Source of the DNA: Quadrisphaera sp.
Lineage (GTDB): Bacteria; Actinomycetota; Actinomycetes; Actinomycetales; Quadrisphaeraceae
DNA: 16,066 bases
Reading direction: 5' to 3'
NCBI GenBank assembly: GCA_029258695.1
Contig: JARIBR010000123.1
Location: 1-16,066 of the forward strand
The notes beneath the pieces are model-generated. The model saw only the letters and a list, made by a program, of their open reading frames with translations, searched no databases and was not told the origin of the DNA. A program made the position numbers and the translations under genes. How positions within the stretch are numbered: position 1 is the first letter of the stretch; every line of letters begins with the position of its first letter. Shown piece by piece: positions 1 through 8,391 of this stretch.

Positions 1-995
1 AGACCAGCCAGCAGGAGAGCTTCTACCACATCGACTCCATCGAGGCGGCGTGGAACACCGGCCGCGTCGAGGAGGGCGGCAACCGCGGGTACAAGACGCC
101 CTACAAGGGCGGGTACTTCCCCGTGCCGCCGACGGACCACTTCGCGGACCTGCGCGACGAGATCTCCCTGGCGCTGGACGCCCAGGGCCTGCAGGTGGAG
201 CGGGCCCACCACGAGGTCGGCACCGCTGGTCAGGCGGAGATCAACTACCGGTTCGACTCCCTCGCGAGGTCGGCCGACAAGACCATGCTCTTCAAGTACA
301 TCGTCAAGAACGTCGTCTGGAACGCGGGCAAGACGGCGACGTTCATGCCCAAGCCGCTCTTCGGTGACAACGGCTCGGGCATGCACGTGCACCAGAGCCT
401 GTGGAAGGACGGCGCGCCGCTGTTCTACGACGAGTCCGGCTACGGCGGCCTCTCGGACACCGCCCGGTGGTACATCGGCGGCCTGCTGCACCACGCGCCC
501 TCGCTGCTCGCGCTGACGAACCCCACGGTGAACAGCTACCACCGCCTCGTGCCCGGCTACGAGGCGCCGATCAACCTTGTCTACTCCGCCCGCAACCGCT
601 CCGCGTGCGTGCGCATCCCCATCACCGGCACCAACCCCAAGGCCAAGCGCATCGAGTTCCGGGTGCCCGACGCCAGCTCCAACCCGTACCTGGCCTTCGC
701 CGCGATGCTCATGGCGGGGCTGAACGGCATCCAGAACCGCATCGAGCCGCCGGACCCCATCGACAAGGACCTCTACGAGCTCCCCCCGGAGGAGCACGCG
801 AACATCGCGCAGTGCCCCGCCTCCCTCGGCGAGGCCCTCGACGCCCTCGAGGCCGACCACGACTACCTCACCGAGGGCGGCGTGTTCACCGAGGACCTCA
901 TCGAGACGTGGATCCAGTACAAGCGCACGCAGGAGATCGACCCCATCCGCCTGCGACCCCACCCCCACGAGTTCGAGCTCTACTACGACATCTGA
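1..995 (+). CDS. glnA: Type I glutamine synthetase, 3' part (5' end outside window)
   Basis: Glutamine synthetase makes L-glutamine from glutamate, ammonia and ATP in the cytoplasm. The first complete codon is at position 3 and 330 residues are visible, so about 145 N-terminal residues of a usual 470-480 residue GlnA lie upstream of the window. Seen motifs: the ATP/glutamate site [18 protein letters not shown] (about 348-404), NRSACVRIP (about 595-620), and [18 protein letters not shown] (about 646-705). The segment [11 protein letters not shown] carries the Tyr (codon 774-776) that is adenylylated in GSI-beta enzymes of E. coli and Mycobacterium, so GlnE-type control is likely. The C-terminus LYYDI is typical of actinobacterial GlnA. 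The product is certain; only the start is missing. No downstream partner gene is coupled to it. Confidence 0.97.
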   Translation, partial: TSQQESFYHIDSIEAAWNTGRVEEGGNRGYKTPYKGGYFPVPPTDHFADLRDEISLALDAQGLQVERAHHEVGTAGQAEINYRFDSLARSADKTMLFKYIVKNVVWNAGKTATFMPKPLFGDNGSGMHVHQSLWKDGAPLFYDESGYGGLSDTARWYIGGLLHHAPSLLALTNPTVNSYHRLVPGYEAPINLVYSARNRSACVRIPITGTNPKAKRIEFRVPDASSNPYLAFAAMLMAGLNGIQNRIEPPDPIDKDLYELPPEEHANIAQCPASLGEALDALEADHDYLTEGGVFTEDLIETWIQYKRTQEIDPIRLRPHPHEFELYYDI

Positions 996-1055
996 GACCT
1001 GCCAGCGGTCGCGGTCGCCGGCGCACCCCTCCGAGACGGGTAGTCGGCGGCCGCG

Positions 1056-1073
1056 CTCGTGTCGTGGCACGAG
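1056..1073 (+). terminator. Weak hairpin downstream of glnA
   Basis: CTCGTG (1056-1061) and CACGAG (1068-1073) form a perfect 6-bp stem around a 6-nt loop, about 60 bp after the glnA stop and just before the next gene. There is no T-run after it. It may end glnA transcription, but a stem this short is expected often by chance in this base composition. Confidence 0.22.
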
Positions 1074-1091
1074 TGACGGCATGATCGGGCG

Positions 1092-1772
1092 GTGAGAGCC
1101 AGCGCCGCGCCCCTGACACCGGAGCTGACCCGCGCCGAGGAGCTCGCCCGAGAGCTCGACAAGCCCATGGGCGTCCTCGGGGTGCTCTTCGCCCTGCTCT
1201 TCCTCGCCCAGCTGCTGGCCACCGCCCCGTGGCTGGTCACGACGCTCAGCGTCCTCGGCTGGGTGCTGTGGGCCGTGTTCGTCGGTGAGTTCGCGCTGCG
1301 GGCCTACATCGCGAAGGACCAGAAGCGGTTCTGGGCCCGCAACTGGTGGCAGGTGCTCTTCCTCGCGCTGCCCTTCCTGCGCTTCGCCCGGGCGCTGCGC
1401 ACGCTGCGCCTCGCCCGAGCCGGCGGGGTGCTCTCCTCAGCGGTGCGAGGATCGCGCTCGGCCGGTCGCCTGCTCTCCGGGCGGATCACCTGGCTCGGCG
1501 TCGTCACCGTCGTCGTGATGCTGGCCTCCAGCCAGCTGCTGTACGTCCTCGGCGCCTACTCCGACTACGCGCTGGCCCTGCACGACGCGGCGCTGGCGAC
1601 GATGACCGGCGAGACCCTCTCGGCCGACGGCCGGCTGCCGGACGTCCTCGAGGTGGTCCTCGCTGCCTACTCGGTCGGTGTCTTCGGCACCTTGGCCGGC
1701 GCCGTCGGTGCCTACTTCCTCAGAGGTGACCCGCAGGCCCCGGTCGGTGCGGACGACCCTGCGCCTCGCTGA
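1092..1772 (+). CDS. Ion-channel-like membrane protein with S4 voltage-sensor helix, no canonical K+ filter
   Basis: This 226-residue integral membrane protein resembles bacterial six-helix ion channel (Ion_trans/potassium channel) proteins. Hydrophobic helices are visible at about 27-45, 50-73, 85-97, 132-154 and 184-210. Residues 97-109 have Arg at 97, 100, 103, 106 and 109, the every-third-residue spacing of an S4 voltage sensor. The re-entrant pore loop should follow the helix at 132-154. There the sequence is LHDAALATMTGETLSADGR (about 163-181), with TMTGET where potassium channels have T-x-G-[YF]-G-[DE]. Transport of K+ is therefore not supported; it may conduct another ion, act only as a sensor, or be a degenerate channel. 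The start is a GTG with a poor ribosome site; the next in-frame choice, ATG at 1167, would remove residues before the first helix. Its neighbours, glnA and a convergent sugar importer, give no functional clue. Confidence 0.72.
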   Translation: MRASAAPLTPELTRAEELARELDKPMGVLGVLFALLFLAQLLATAPWLVTTLSVLGWVLWAVFVGEFALRAYIAKDQKRFWARNWWQVLFLALPFLRFARALRTLRLARAGGVLSSAVRGSRSAGRLLSGRITWLGVVTVVVMLASSQLLYVLGAYSDYALALHDAALATMTGETLSADGRLPDVLEVVLAAYSVGVFGTLAGAVGAYFLRGDPQAPVGADDPAPR

Positions 1773-1793
1773 GCGGTCCACCGTCCGCAGGCG

Positions 1794-1795
<2 letters not shown>
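1752..1795. terminator. Shared hairpin between convergent genes
   Basis: GACG (1752-1755) plus CCTGCG (1758-1763) pair with CGCAGG (1786-1791) plus CGTC (1792-1795), leaving a 2-nt bulge on one side and a 22-nt loop. The structure spans the stop codons of the channel-like gene (1770-1772) and of sugC (1794-1796), so it could act as a terminator in both directions. There is no T-tract on either side. This is inferred from sequence symmetry only. Confidence 0.35.
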
Positions 1796-3056
<1,261 letters not shown>

Positions 3057-3070
3057 GACGGAACTCCTTC

Positions 3071-3901
3071 TCAGCCCTTGACGGCGCCGTTGGTCAGCCC
3101 AGCGACGATCTTCTGCTGGAACGCGAGGACGAGGATGATGACGGGGATGGTGACCAGCACGGCGGCGGCGGCGATCGGCGCGGTGGGCTGGGAGAACTGG
3201 CTGGCACCGCTGAAGAACGCCAGCGCGGCGGGGACCGGCCGCGCCGCCTCGGACGAGGTGAGCGTGATGCCGAAGATGAAGTCGTTCCAGATGGCGAAGA
3301 ACGTGAGGATCGCCGCCGTGAAGACCCCGGGGGCGGCCAGCGGCACGATGACCCGGCGGAAGGCCTGCCAGCTGGTGGCCCCGTCCACCTGCGCGGCCTG
3401 CTCCATCTCCCAGGGGATTTCGCGGAAGAACGCCGACAGCACGTACACCGAGAGCGGGATGGAGAAGGACAGGTAGGGGATGATGAGGCCGAGCCAGGTG
3501 TCGTACAGGCCGATCGTGCGCCACAGGTTGAACAGCGGCGTGGCGATGGCGATGATCGGGAAGACGGTGATGGCCAGCGCCGAGCCGAGCAGGATCCGCT
3601 TTCCCGGGAACTCCAGGCGCGCGATGGCGTACGCCGCCAGGGTCGCGATGACCACCGAGATCGTCGTGGCGATGATCGAGATGCCGACGGAGTTGCGCAG
3701 CGCCGAGAGGAAGAGGTCGGAGCCGAGCACGATGCCGTAGTTCTCGAGGCTCCACTCGGTGGGGAAGAACTGGTTGTTGGTGACGTCGTCGCCGCCCTTG
3801 AAGGACAGCGAGACGATCCACAGCACGGGCCCGAGGGCGTAGGCGATGATGAGGACGGCCCCGATCGCCCACAGGGCCTTGCCGCGACGGCTGGTGCTCA
3901 T
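3071..3901 (-). CDS. sugB: Sugar ABC importer permease, MalG/SugB type
   Basis: This is the second membrane subunit of the importer, 276 residues, with about six membrane helices (roughly 10-32, 66-95, 104-126, 135-160, 190-212 and 238-262). The cytoplasmic coupling loop is clear: the EAA motif [19 protein letters not shown] (166-184) docks on the ATPase SugC. Length and topology match the MalG family (BPD_transp_1). The gene begins at ATG 3901, only 3 bp after the sugA stop, which suggests translational coupling, and ends 14 bp before sugC. Substrate choice is inferred from the lpqY and sugA similarity, not from this subunit. Confidence 0.94.
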   Translation of the reverse strand: MSTSRRGKALWAIGAVLIIAYALGPVLWIVSLSFKGGDDVTNNQFFPTEWSLENYGIVLGSDLFLSALRNSVGISIIATTISVVIATLAAYAIARLEFPGKRILLGSALAITVFPIIAIATPLFNLWRTIGLYDTWLGLIIPYLSFSIPLSVYVLSAFFREIPWEMEQAAQVDGATSWQAFRRVIVPLAAPGVFTAAILTFFAIWNDFIFGITLTSSEAARPVPAALAFFSGASQFSQPTAPIAAAAVLVTIPVIILVLAFQQKIVAGLTNGAVKG

Positions 3902-3904
3902 GGG

Positions 3905-4825
3905 TCAACCCCTCTGGGACAGGTCGGTCTTGAAACCCTTGACGAACACGATGGCGATGAGGACCACCAGCACCGCGAGGATGACGCTCACCGCGGACCC
4001 CATGCCGATCTGCACCCGGGTGATGGTCTGCCGATAGGCCAGGAACGAGAGCGTCTCGGTGCCCTGCGCGCCCTGGGTCATGATGAAGATGTTGTCGAAG
4101 ATCCGGAAGGCGTCGAGGGTGCGGAACAGCAGGGCCACCATGATGGCCGCCTTCATGTTCGGCATCGTCACCCTGGTGAAGCGCTGCCAGGTGGTGGCGC
4201 CGTCGACCTTCGCCGCCTCGAGGTAGTCCTCGGGGATCTGCGCGAGCCCGGCGAGGAGCAGCAGCGAGAGGAACGGCGTCGTCTTCCAGATCTCGGAGAG
4301 GCAGATGACGAACAGCGCCGGGACGGTGTCGCCGAACCAGTTGTAGTCCCCGATGAAGCTGTACGCGGGGGTGAAGGCGTACTGCCAGGCGTAGGCGGAG
4401 ACCACGGTGATGATGCCGTACGGGATGAGGATGGCGGTGCGGAGCGTCTTGCGCAGGAACAGCGCCCGGTGCATCACGAGCGCCAGGGCGAACCCGAGCA
4501 CGAACTCCACCGCCACGGTGAAGACCGTGATGGCCGCGGTGACGCCGAACTGGTTCCAGAACAGCGGGTCGGAGAGGATGACGCCGTAGTTGCCGAGCCC
4601 GACGAAGGAGCGCGAGCCCGGGTCGGTCAGGCGGTAGTCGAACAGCGAGTAGTACAGAGCGCTGACGATGGGGTAGCCGGTCACCAGGACCATGAGGACG
4701 AAGGCCGGGCCGGCCAGCATCAGCCCGAGCCGGCGCTCGGCGCGGCTGCGGTCGGAGAGCCCACCTCGCTTCGGCGTGCCGGGGGGCTCGGTGCCGCGTC
4801 TCGCGGCGGGAGCGACAGCGGACAT
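3905..4825 (-). CDS. sugA: Trehalose-type ABC importer permease, MalF/SugA type
   Basis: This is the first membrane subunit of the importer, 306 residues, with a Pro/Arg-rich cytoplasmic N-terminus (1-33) and six helices. Stretches closely matching my recollection of Mycobacterium tuberculosis SugA are visible: [14 protein letters not shown] (107-120), [15 protein letters not shown] (131-145), [17 protein letters not shown] (178-194), and [17 protein letters not shown] (230-246). The coupling loop with the EAA motif is at 203-222 ([17 protein letters not shown]). Translation starts at ATG 4825 behind a strong GAGGAGGT, 10 bp after the lpqY stop. The resemblance supports trehalose or a related disaccharide as substrate, but permease similarity alone does not prove it. 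Confidence 0.95.
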   Translation of the reverse strand: MSAVAPAARRGTEPPGTPKRGGLSDRSRAERRLGLMLAGPAFVLMVLVTGYPIVSALYYSLFDYRLTDPGSRSFVGLGNYGVILSDPLFWNQFGVTAAITVFTVAVEFVLGFALALVMHRALFLRKTLRTAILIPYGIITVVSAYAWQYAFTPAYSFIGDYNWFGDTVPALFVICLSEIWKTTPFLSLLLLAGLAQIPEDYLEAAKVDGATTWQRFTRVTMPNMKAAIMVALLFRTLDAFRIFDNIFIMTQGAQGTETLSFLAYRQTITRVQIGMGSAVSVILAVLVVLIAIVFVKGFKTDLSQRG

Positions 4826-4835
4826 CGGTACCTCC

Positions 4836-6182
4836 TCAGAGGAGCTGCTGGTTGGCCAGCACGCCGCGCATGAGCTCCGCGGTCTGCTCGGGCGTCGTCT
4901 CGGGGTCCAGCTCGCTCGGCGGGTGGTACCCCTGCTGCAGCGCGCCGGTCACGTCGCCGTAGTAGGCGCTGACCGGGCGGGGGCCGGCGTCGACGAGCCC
5001 TTCGCGGATCGCGGGGAGCATGGGGAACCTCTCCTGGACCCGCGGGTCGTCATACACCTCCTCGGAGGTCCCGGGCTCGCCGCCGGTGAGCATGTGCTCC
5101 AGCTGGCTCTGCGTCGAGCGCAAACACCTCACCGCGTCCACCGCGAGGTCGGGGTGGTCGGTGAAGGCCCCGATCGACAGGCCGGTCCCGCCGAGCGGGG
5201 TCGCGCTCTCGGTGTCGGGCAGCACCCGGGGGTAGCGGGCCCAGCCGACGTCGTCGGAGAACCCCTCCGGCAGCGTGCCGTTCTCCTCCCCCGCGGCGAA
5301 GGCCGACCAGACGTACGGCCAGTTGACCATGAAGCCGCCGCTCTCCTCCTGGAATGCCGCGCGCGACTCCTCCTCCCCGGCGGTGGAGATCGCGGCCAGC
5401 GCCGAGGGGGACGTGGCGACGCGGCTCATGATGCGCGCCGCCTCGGCGCCCGCGGGGCTGTCGAGCTCGATCCTCACCTCGTCGGCCGGCAGGCCCTGGC
5501 TGTCGGGGTCGAGGATGCTGCCGCCGGCCGACTGCACCAGCGCGTTCACCCAGACCATGAGGCTCTCGTTCTTGCGGCCCTGCACGTCGACCGTGGTGCC
5601 GGTCGCCTCCGCGGCGTCGATGATCTGGTCCCACGTCACCGGCTGCGTCATGTCGAGCCCGGCCTCCCGGGCGACGGACTTCTTGTACCAGAGGAGCTGG
5701 GTGTTGCCGTAGAACGGGGCCGCGAACATGGTGCCGTCGTAGATCGACTGCTTCAGCGGCCCCTCCAGGACCCTGGCAGAGAACTCCTCGGCCTCGCTGT
5801 CGGTGTAGGGCCGCAGGAACTGCGCGTTGGCCAGCTCGGCCATGTAGGGCGGGTCCAGGCTCATGATGTCGACGGAGGAGTCGTTCGCGGCGAGGCGCCG
5901 GAGCAGCTGCTCGCGCTGCCCGGCGGCGTTGTTGGGCAGCAGCGACGTGCGGATGTCGTAGCCGTCGGCCTCCTGCGAGCAGCGCTCGCCGATGGGCTCG
6001 TCGTTGGTGTTGTTGATGTACCAGGTGAGCGTCGGCGTGCCGCCGCCGGAGCCCCCGGCGCCGCACCCCGCGAGCGCTGCGGTCGCCGCGATGGCCACCG
6101 CGGCGGACACCGCTCGACGCCGACGCCGTCGCCCTCGGTCCCCAGCCCCGGCTCGACGATCGGTGGTCAGCTGGGACGACAC
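4836..6182 (-). CDS. lpqY: LpqY-like solute-binding lipoprotein for trehalose/disaccharide
   Basis: This is the substrate-capturing lipoprotein of the importer, 448 residues from the GTG at 6182. The N-terminus has a strongly basic region (a run of six Arg at 18-23), a hydrophobic stretch, and the lipobox LAGC with lipidated Cys40, so it should be anchored on the outer face of the membrane. The mature part is a type I sugar-binding protein (SBP_bac_1). Features shared with mycobacterial LpqY as I recall it are NTQLLWY (about 160-166), VWVNALVQSAGGSIL, a NWPYVW motif, AVRCLRSTQSQ, and ELDPETTPEQ near the end. The GTG is preferred over an ATG 14 codons upstream (6224) because GAGGAGG lies 4 nt before it and the signal peptide then has normal proportions. 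It is the first gene of lpqY-sugA-sugB-sugC. In mycobacteria this importer recycles trehalose; here trehalose uptake is inferred. Confidence 0.93.
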   Translation of the reverse strand: MSSQLTTDRRAGAGDRGRRRRRRAVSAAVAIAATAALAGCGAGGSGGGTPTLTWYINNTNDEPIGERCSQEADGYDIRTSLLPNNAAGQREQLLRRLAANDSSVDIMSLDPPYMAELANAQFLRPYTDSEAEEFSARVLEGPLKQSIYDGTMFAAPFYGNTQLLWYKKSVAREAGLDMTQPVTWDQIIDAAEATGTTVDVQGRKNESLMVWVNALVQSAGGSILDPDSQGLPADEVRIELDSPAGAEAARIMSRVATSPSALAAISTAGEEESRAAFQEESGGFMVNWPYVWSAFAAGEENGTLPEGFSDDVGWARYPRVLPDTESATPLGGTGLSIGAFTDHPDLAVDAVRCLRSTQSQLEHMLTGGEPGTSEEVYDDPRVQERFPMLPAIREGLVDAGPRPVSAYYGDVTGALQQGYHPPSELDPETTPEQTAELMRGVLANQQLL

Positions 6183-6186
6183 GGTT

Positions 6187-6193
6187 CCTCCTC
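6187..6193 (-). promoter_or_regulatory. Ribosome binding site that fixes the lpqY GTG start
   Basis: On the minus strand GAGGAGG stands 4 nt before GTG 6182. The upstream ATG at 6224 has no comparable site, so the shorter reading is preferred. Confidence 0.8.
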
Positions 6194-6200
6194 GACGCGA

Positions 6201-6233
6201 CGGTGCGTTGGGGGGAGTATGCACCGACTCCCC
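6201..6233 (-). promoter_or_regulatory. Two interlocked inverted repeats in the lpqY leader
   Basis: GGGGAGT (6212-6218) is the exact complement of ACTCCCC (6227-6233), and CGGTGC (6201-6206) is the exact complement of GCACCG (6221-6226). The arms alternate, so the two stems cannot both form as simple hairpins. In the lpqY mRNA they would be either mutually exclusive hairpins or an H-type pseudoknot with loops of 0, 2 and 5 nt, ending 7 nt upstream of GAGGAGG. As DNA, either repeat could instead be a repressor operator. The function is inferred only from symmetry and position. Confidence 0.4.
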
Positions 6234-6299
6234 GCAGGCTGCGCGGCGTCACCCACCCGGTCCTCGGGCACGTCACGACCCCTCGATGCCACCACTGGA

Positions 6300-6313
6300 C
6301 GTGATGGTTCACG
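6300..6313. promoter_or_regulatory. Palindrome in the divergent lpqY/fusion-gene promoter region
   Basis: CGTGATGGTTCACG has perfect 5-bp arms (CGTGA/TCACG) around a 4-bp centre. It lies near the middle of the 262-bp region between two divergent genes, where an operator would be expected. No adjacent regulator gene supports a specific binding protein, and short symmetric sites occur by chance. Confidence 0.25.
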
Positions 6314-6371
6314 AGCCCAGCGTGCGCGCCCGTCGGTGCGCCGGTCCGCGTGGTCTCGATCACGCCGCGCA

Positions 6372-6396
6372 GGCCTCATAGTGGGCTGCAGAGGCC
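6372..6396. promoter_or_regulatory. Inverted repeat around a possible -10 upstream of the fusion gene
   Basis: GGCCTC (6372-6377) and GAGGCC (6391-6396) are perfect inverted arms 13 bp apart. The sequence CATAGT (6377-6382) at the inner edge of the left arm resembles a -10 box about 62 bp before the GTG at 6445, although no good -35 element is visible. It is a candidate operator-promoter for the plus-strand gene. Confidence 0.22.
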
Positions 6397-6444
6397 GCCC
6401 GCCCGGGTGGGCCACGCTCGAGGGACGAGGAAGGGGCACTGCCC

Positions 6445-8391
6445 GTGGAGATCGTGTACCACTGCGTCGCTGGACGCGTCGCCGACAGCCCGCTCGCGGT
6501 GCACCGCGCACTGCTGGAGCGAGAGGCAGCCGGGAGCCGGCGCTGGACGCACACCTGGCTCGTCGACCCGTCGAACGTCGCCGACGTGCCGCGCGGGGCG
6601 CGGACCGCCCCCACCGACGGCCCGCTCGCGACCGCGGCGCTGGAACGGGCCGACGCGGTGCTCTCGACCACGCACCTCGACCCGGGGTGGCGCAAGCGAC
6701 CGGGCGCGCTCTACGTCCAGGCCTGGCACGGCACCCCGCTCAAGCGCATCGCCGGCGATGAGCTGGCGGCGGTGCGAGACCCGGCCACGGGCGCCACGCT
6801 CGTCCCCGGCTCCGACGACGTCGCCCGCTGGGACGTGCTGCTGAGCCCCAACGCCGCATCGACCCCGCGGCTGCGCAGCGCGTTCCGCTACGACGGCGAG
6901 GTGGCCCTCACCGGCCTGCCGCGCAACGACGTGCTGAGCGCCCCGTCGGCTCCCGCCCGGCGCGCGAGCGTGCGGGCGCGCTGGGGGATCGCCCCGGAGC
7001 AGACGGCGGTGCTGTGGACCCCGACGTGGCGCGAGGGGGGTGGCGGCGTGGACGTCGACGCCTTCGCCTCGGCGTTCGCCGAGCGGTTCGGCGCCGACCA
7101 CGTGCTGCTCCTGCGCCTCCACCCGTACGTCACGGTCCGGGCGCCCGGCCCCGGCTCGGTGGGGCGCGAGGACGCCGCCCGAGTCCTGGACGTCTCCGGC
7201 GAGGCGGAGATCTCCGACCTCTACCTCGCCGCGGACGCCCTGGTGGCCGACTACTCCTCGACGATGGTCGACTTCGCGGTGACCGGGCGCCCGGTGGTCC
7301 TCCACGCCCCGGACCTGGAGCGCTACGCCGACGTCGAGCGGGGCATGTACGTGGACCTGCGCGCCGACGGCCCGGGCCCGGTGCTGACCACGTCCGAGGA
7401 GCTCCTCGCAGCGCTCGCGGACCTGCCCGCCCTGGAGCGCTCGTGGGCACCGCGCTACCGCGCGTTCCGTGAGAGGTACTGCCACCTCGACGACGGTCGT
7501 GCCACGGAGCGCGTCGTGGCGGTCCTGGACCGCGCGTCCGGGGACCGTGCGTCGCGGGTGACGGTGCCGTCGCGGGTGACGGTGCCCGAGCGGACGGCGC
7601 GTCGACCCGCCACCGCCACGGGTGCGGGCCTCGAGCAGCCGTCCGTCCGCCGCGCCTGCGCGGAGCGGACCGTGCCCGGCGGGACGCTCAGCGCGGTGAT
7701 CCTGGCTGCGGGCCTGGGGAGCCGGCTCGGGCGCGACCTGCCCAAGCCGCTGACCGCGCTGCCGGACGGGCGCAGCATCCTCGCCTCCCAGGTACAGCAC
7801 CTGCGCGGGGCCTTCGGCGCCGACCTCTCGATCACCGTCGTCGTCGGGCACCAGGCCCTGACGGTCATGGCGGCGGCGCCGGACCTGCTCTTCGCGTACA
7901 ACCCGCGCTTCGCGAGCACCAACACGGCGGTCTCGCTGCGGCGGGCGCTCGTGACGTCCCGGCCTGGGCCCGTCCTGTGGTGCAACGGGGACGTGGTCTT
8001 CGACCCCGCGCTGCTCGCCGAGCTCGCTCCGGCGCTGGCCGAAGGGCGCACCGCGGTGTGCGTCGACACCTCGGTGGTCGGCGAGGAGGAGGTCAAGTAC
8101 ACCGTCGACGGGCGCGGTCTCGTCGCCCAGCTGTCGAAGACGGTGGTGGGCGGCCTGGGGGAGGCGGTGGGCATCAACGTCGTCGCGGCCGCCGACCGCC
8201 CGCTGCTGCTCGAGCACCTGGCGGCGTGCGCCGACCAGGACTACTTCGAGCGTGGTATCGAGACCGCCATCGGCGACGGGCTGGAGGTCGTGCCGGTGGA
8301 CATCTCCGCCTACGCCGCCGTCGAGGTCGACGTCGAGGAGGACCTCGTCCGCGCGGGGGTCCGGGTCTACGGGCAGGACCCGCTCGTCTGA
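6445..8391 (+). CDS. Fusion: CDP-glycerol glycerophosphotransferase (TagB/TagF-like) + nucleotidyltransferase
   Basis: This 648-residue protein joins two enzymes. Residues 1-360 form a Glyphos_transf (TagB/TagF) domain: DSPLAVHRAL near 14-22, the catalytic-type AWHGTPLKRI (93-102, His95), LWTPTWRE (190-197), RLHPY (224-228), and DYSSTMVDFAVTGRPVV (269-285). This family moves glycerol- or ribitol-phosphate from a CDP carrier to a growing teichoic-acid chain at the inner membrane face. Residues 361-413 are a low-complexity linker. Residues 414-648 form a GlmU/LicC-like nucleotidyltransferase with GLGSRLGRDLPKPL (423-436), YNPRFASTNTAVSL (485-498), the metal-site NGDVVF (514-519, Asp516), and a closing VEVDVEEDLVRAG. 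The second half may make the activated substrate (CDP-alditol, CDP-choline or NDP-sugar) for polymer assembly or decoration. The start is GTG with AAGGGG 8 nt upstream. The gene stands alone, and its substrate is unknown. Confidence 0.88.
   Translation: MEIVYHCVAGRVADSPLAVHRALLEREAAGSRRWTHTWLVDPSNVADVPRGARTAPTDGPLATAALERADAVLSTTHLDPGWRKRPGALYVQAWHGTPLKRIAGDELAAVRDPATGATLVPGSDDVARWDVLLSPNAASTPRLRSAFRYDGEVALTGLPRNDVLSAPSAPARRASVRARWGIAPEQTAVLWTPTWREGGGGVDVDAFASAFAERFGADHVLLLRLHPYVTVRAPGPGSVGREDAARVLDVSGEAEISDLYLAADALVADYSSTMVDFAVTGRPVVLHAPDLERYADVERGMYVDLRADGPGPVLTTSEELLAALADLPALERSWAPRYRAFRERYCHLDDGRATERVVAVLDRASGDRASRVTVPSRVTVPERTARRPATATGAGLEQPSVRRACAERTVPGGTLSAVILAAGLGSRLGRDLPKPLTALPDGRSILASQVQHLRGAFGADLSITVVVGHQALTVMAAAPDLLFAYNPRFASTNTAVSLRRALVTSRPGPVLWCNGDVVFDPALLAELAPALAEGRTAVCVDTSVVGEEEVKYTVDGRGLVAQLSKTVVGGLGEAVGINVVAAADRPLLLEHLAACADQDYFERGIETAIGDGLEVVPVDISAYAAVEVDVEEDLVRAGVRVYGQDPLV
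7552..7587 (+). repeat. 18-bp tandem direct repeat in the linker of the fusion gene
   Basis: Two adjacent copies of TCGCGGGTGACGGTGCCG (7552-7569 and 7570-7587) differ only in the last base. They encode the repeated peptide SRVTVP between the two enzyme domains, in frame. This fits slippage expansion of a linker that is free to vary in length. Confidence 0.85.

Noticed and set aside
6183..6224. ATG start of lpqY 14 codons upstream
   Set aside because: The GTG at 6182 has a much better ribosome site and gives a normal lipoprotein signal peptide; the upstream ATG would also place coding sequence over the leader repeats.
4692..6761. A 689-codon plus-strand frame across lpqY and the divergent promoter
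   Set aside because: It is antisense to a lipoprotein gene with a good signal peptide and shows no domain of its own.
6376..8391. Extension of the GNAT frame antisense to the fusion gene, giving an 881-residue protein
   Set aside because: Beyond the GNAT domain the translation has no recognisable structure and looks like antisense sequence. The plus-strand gene is clearly real.
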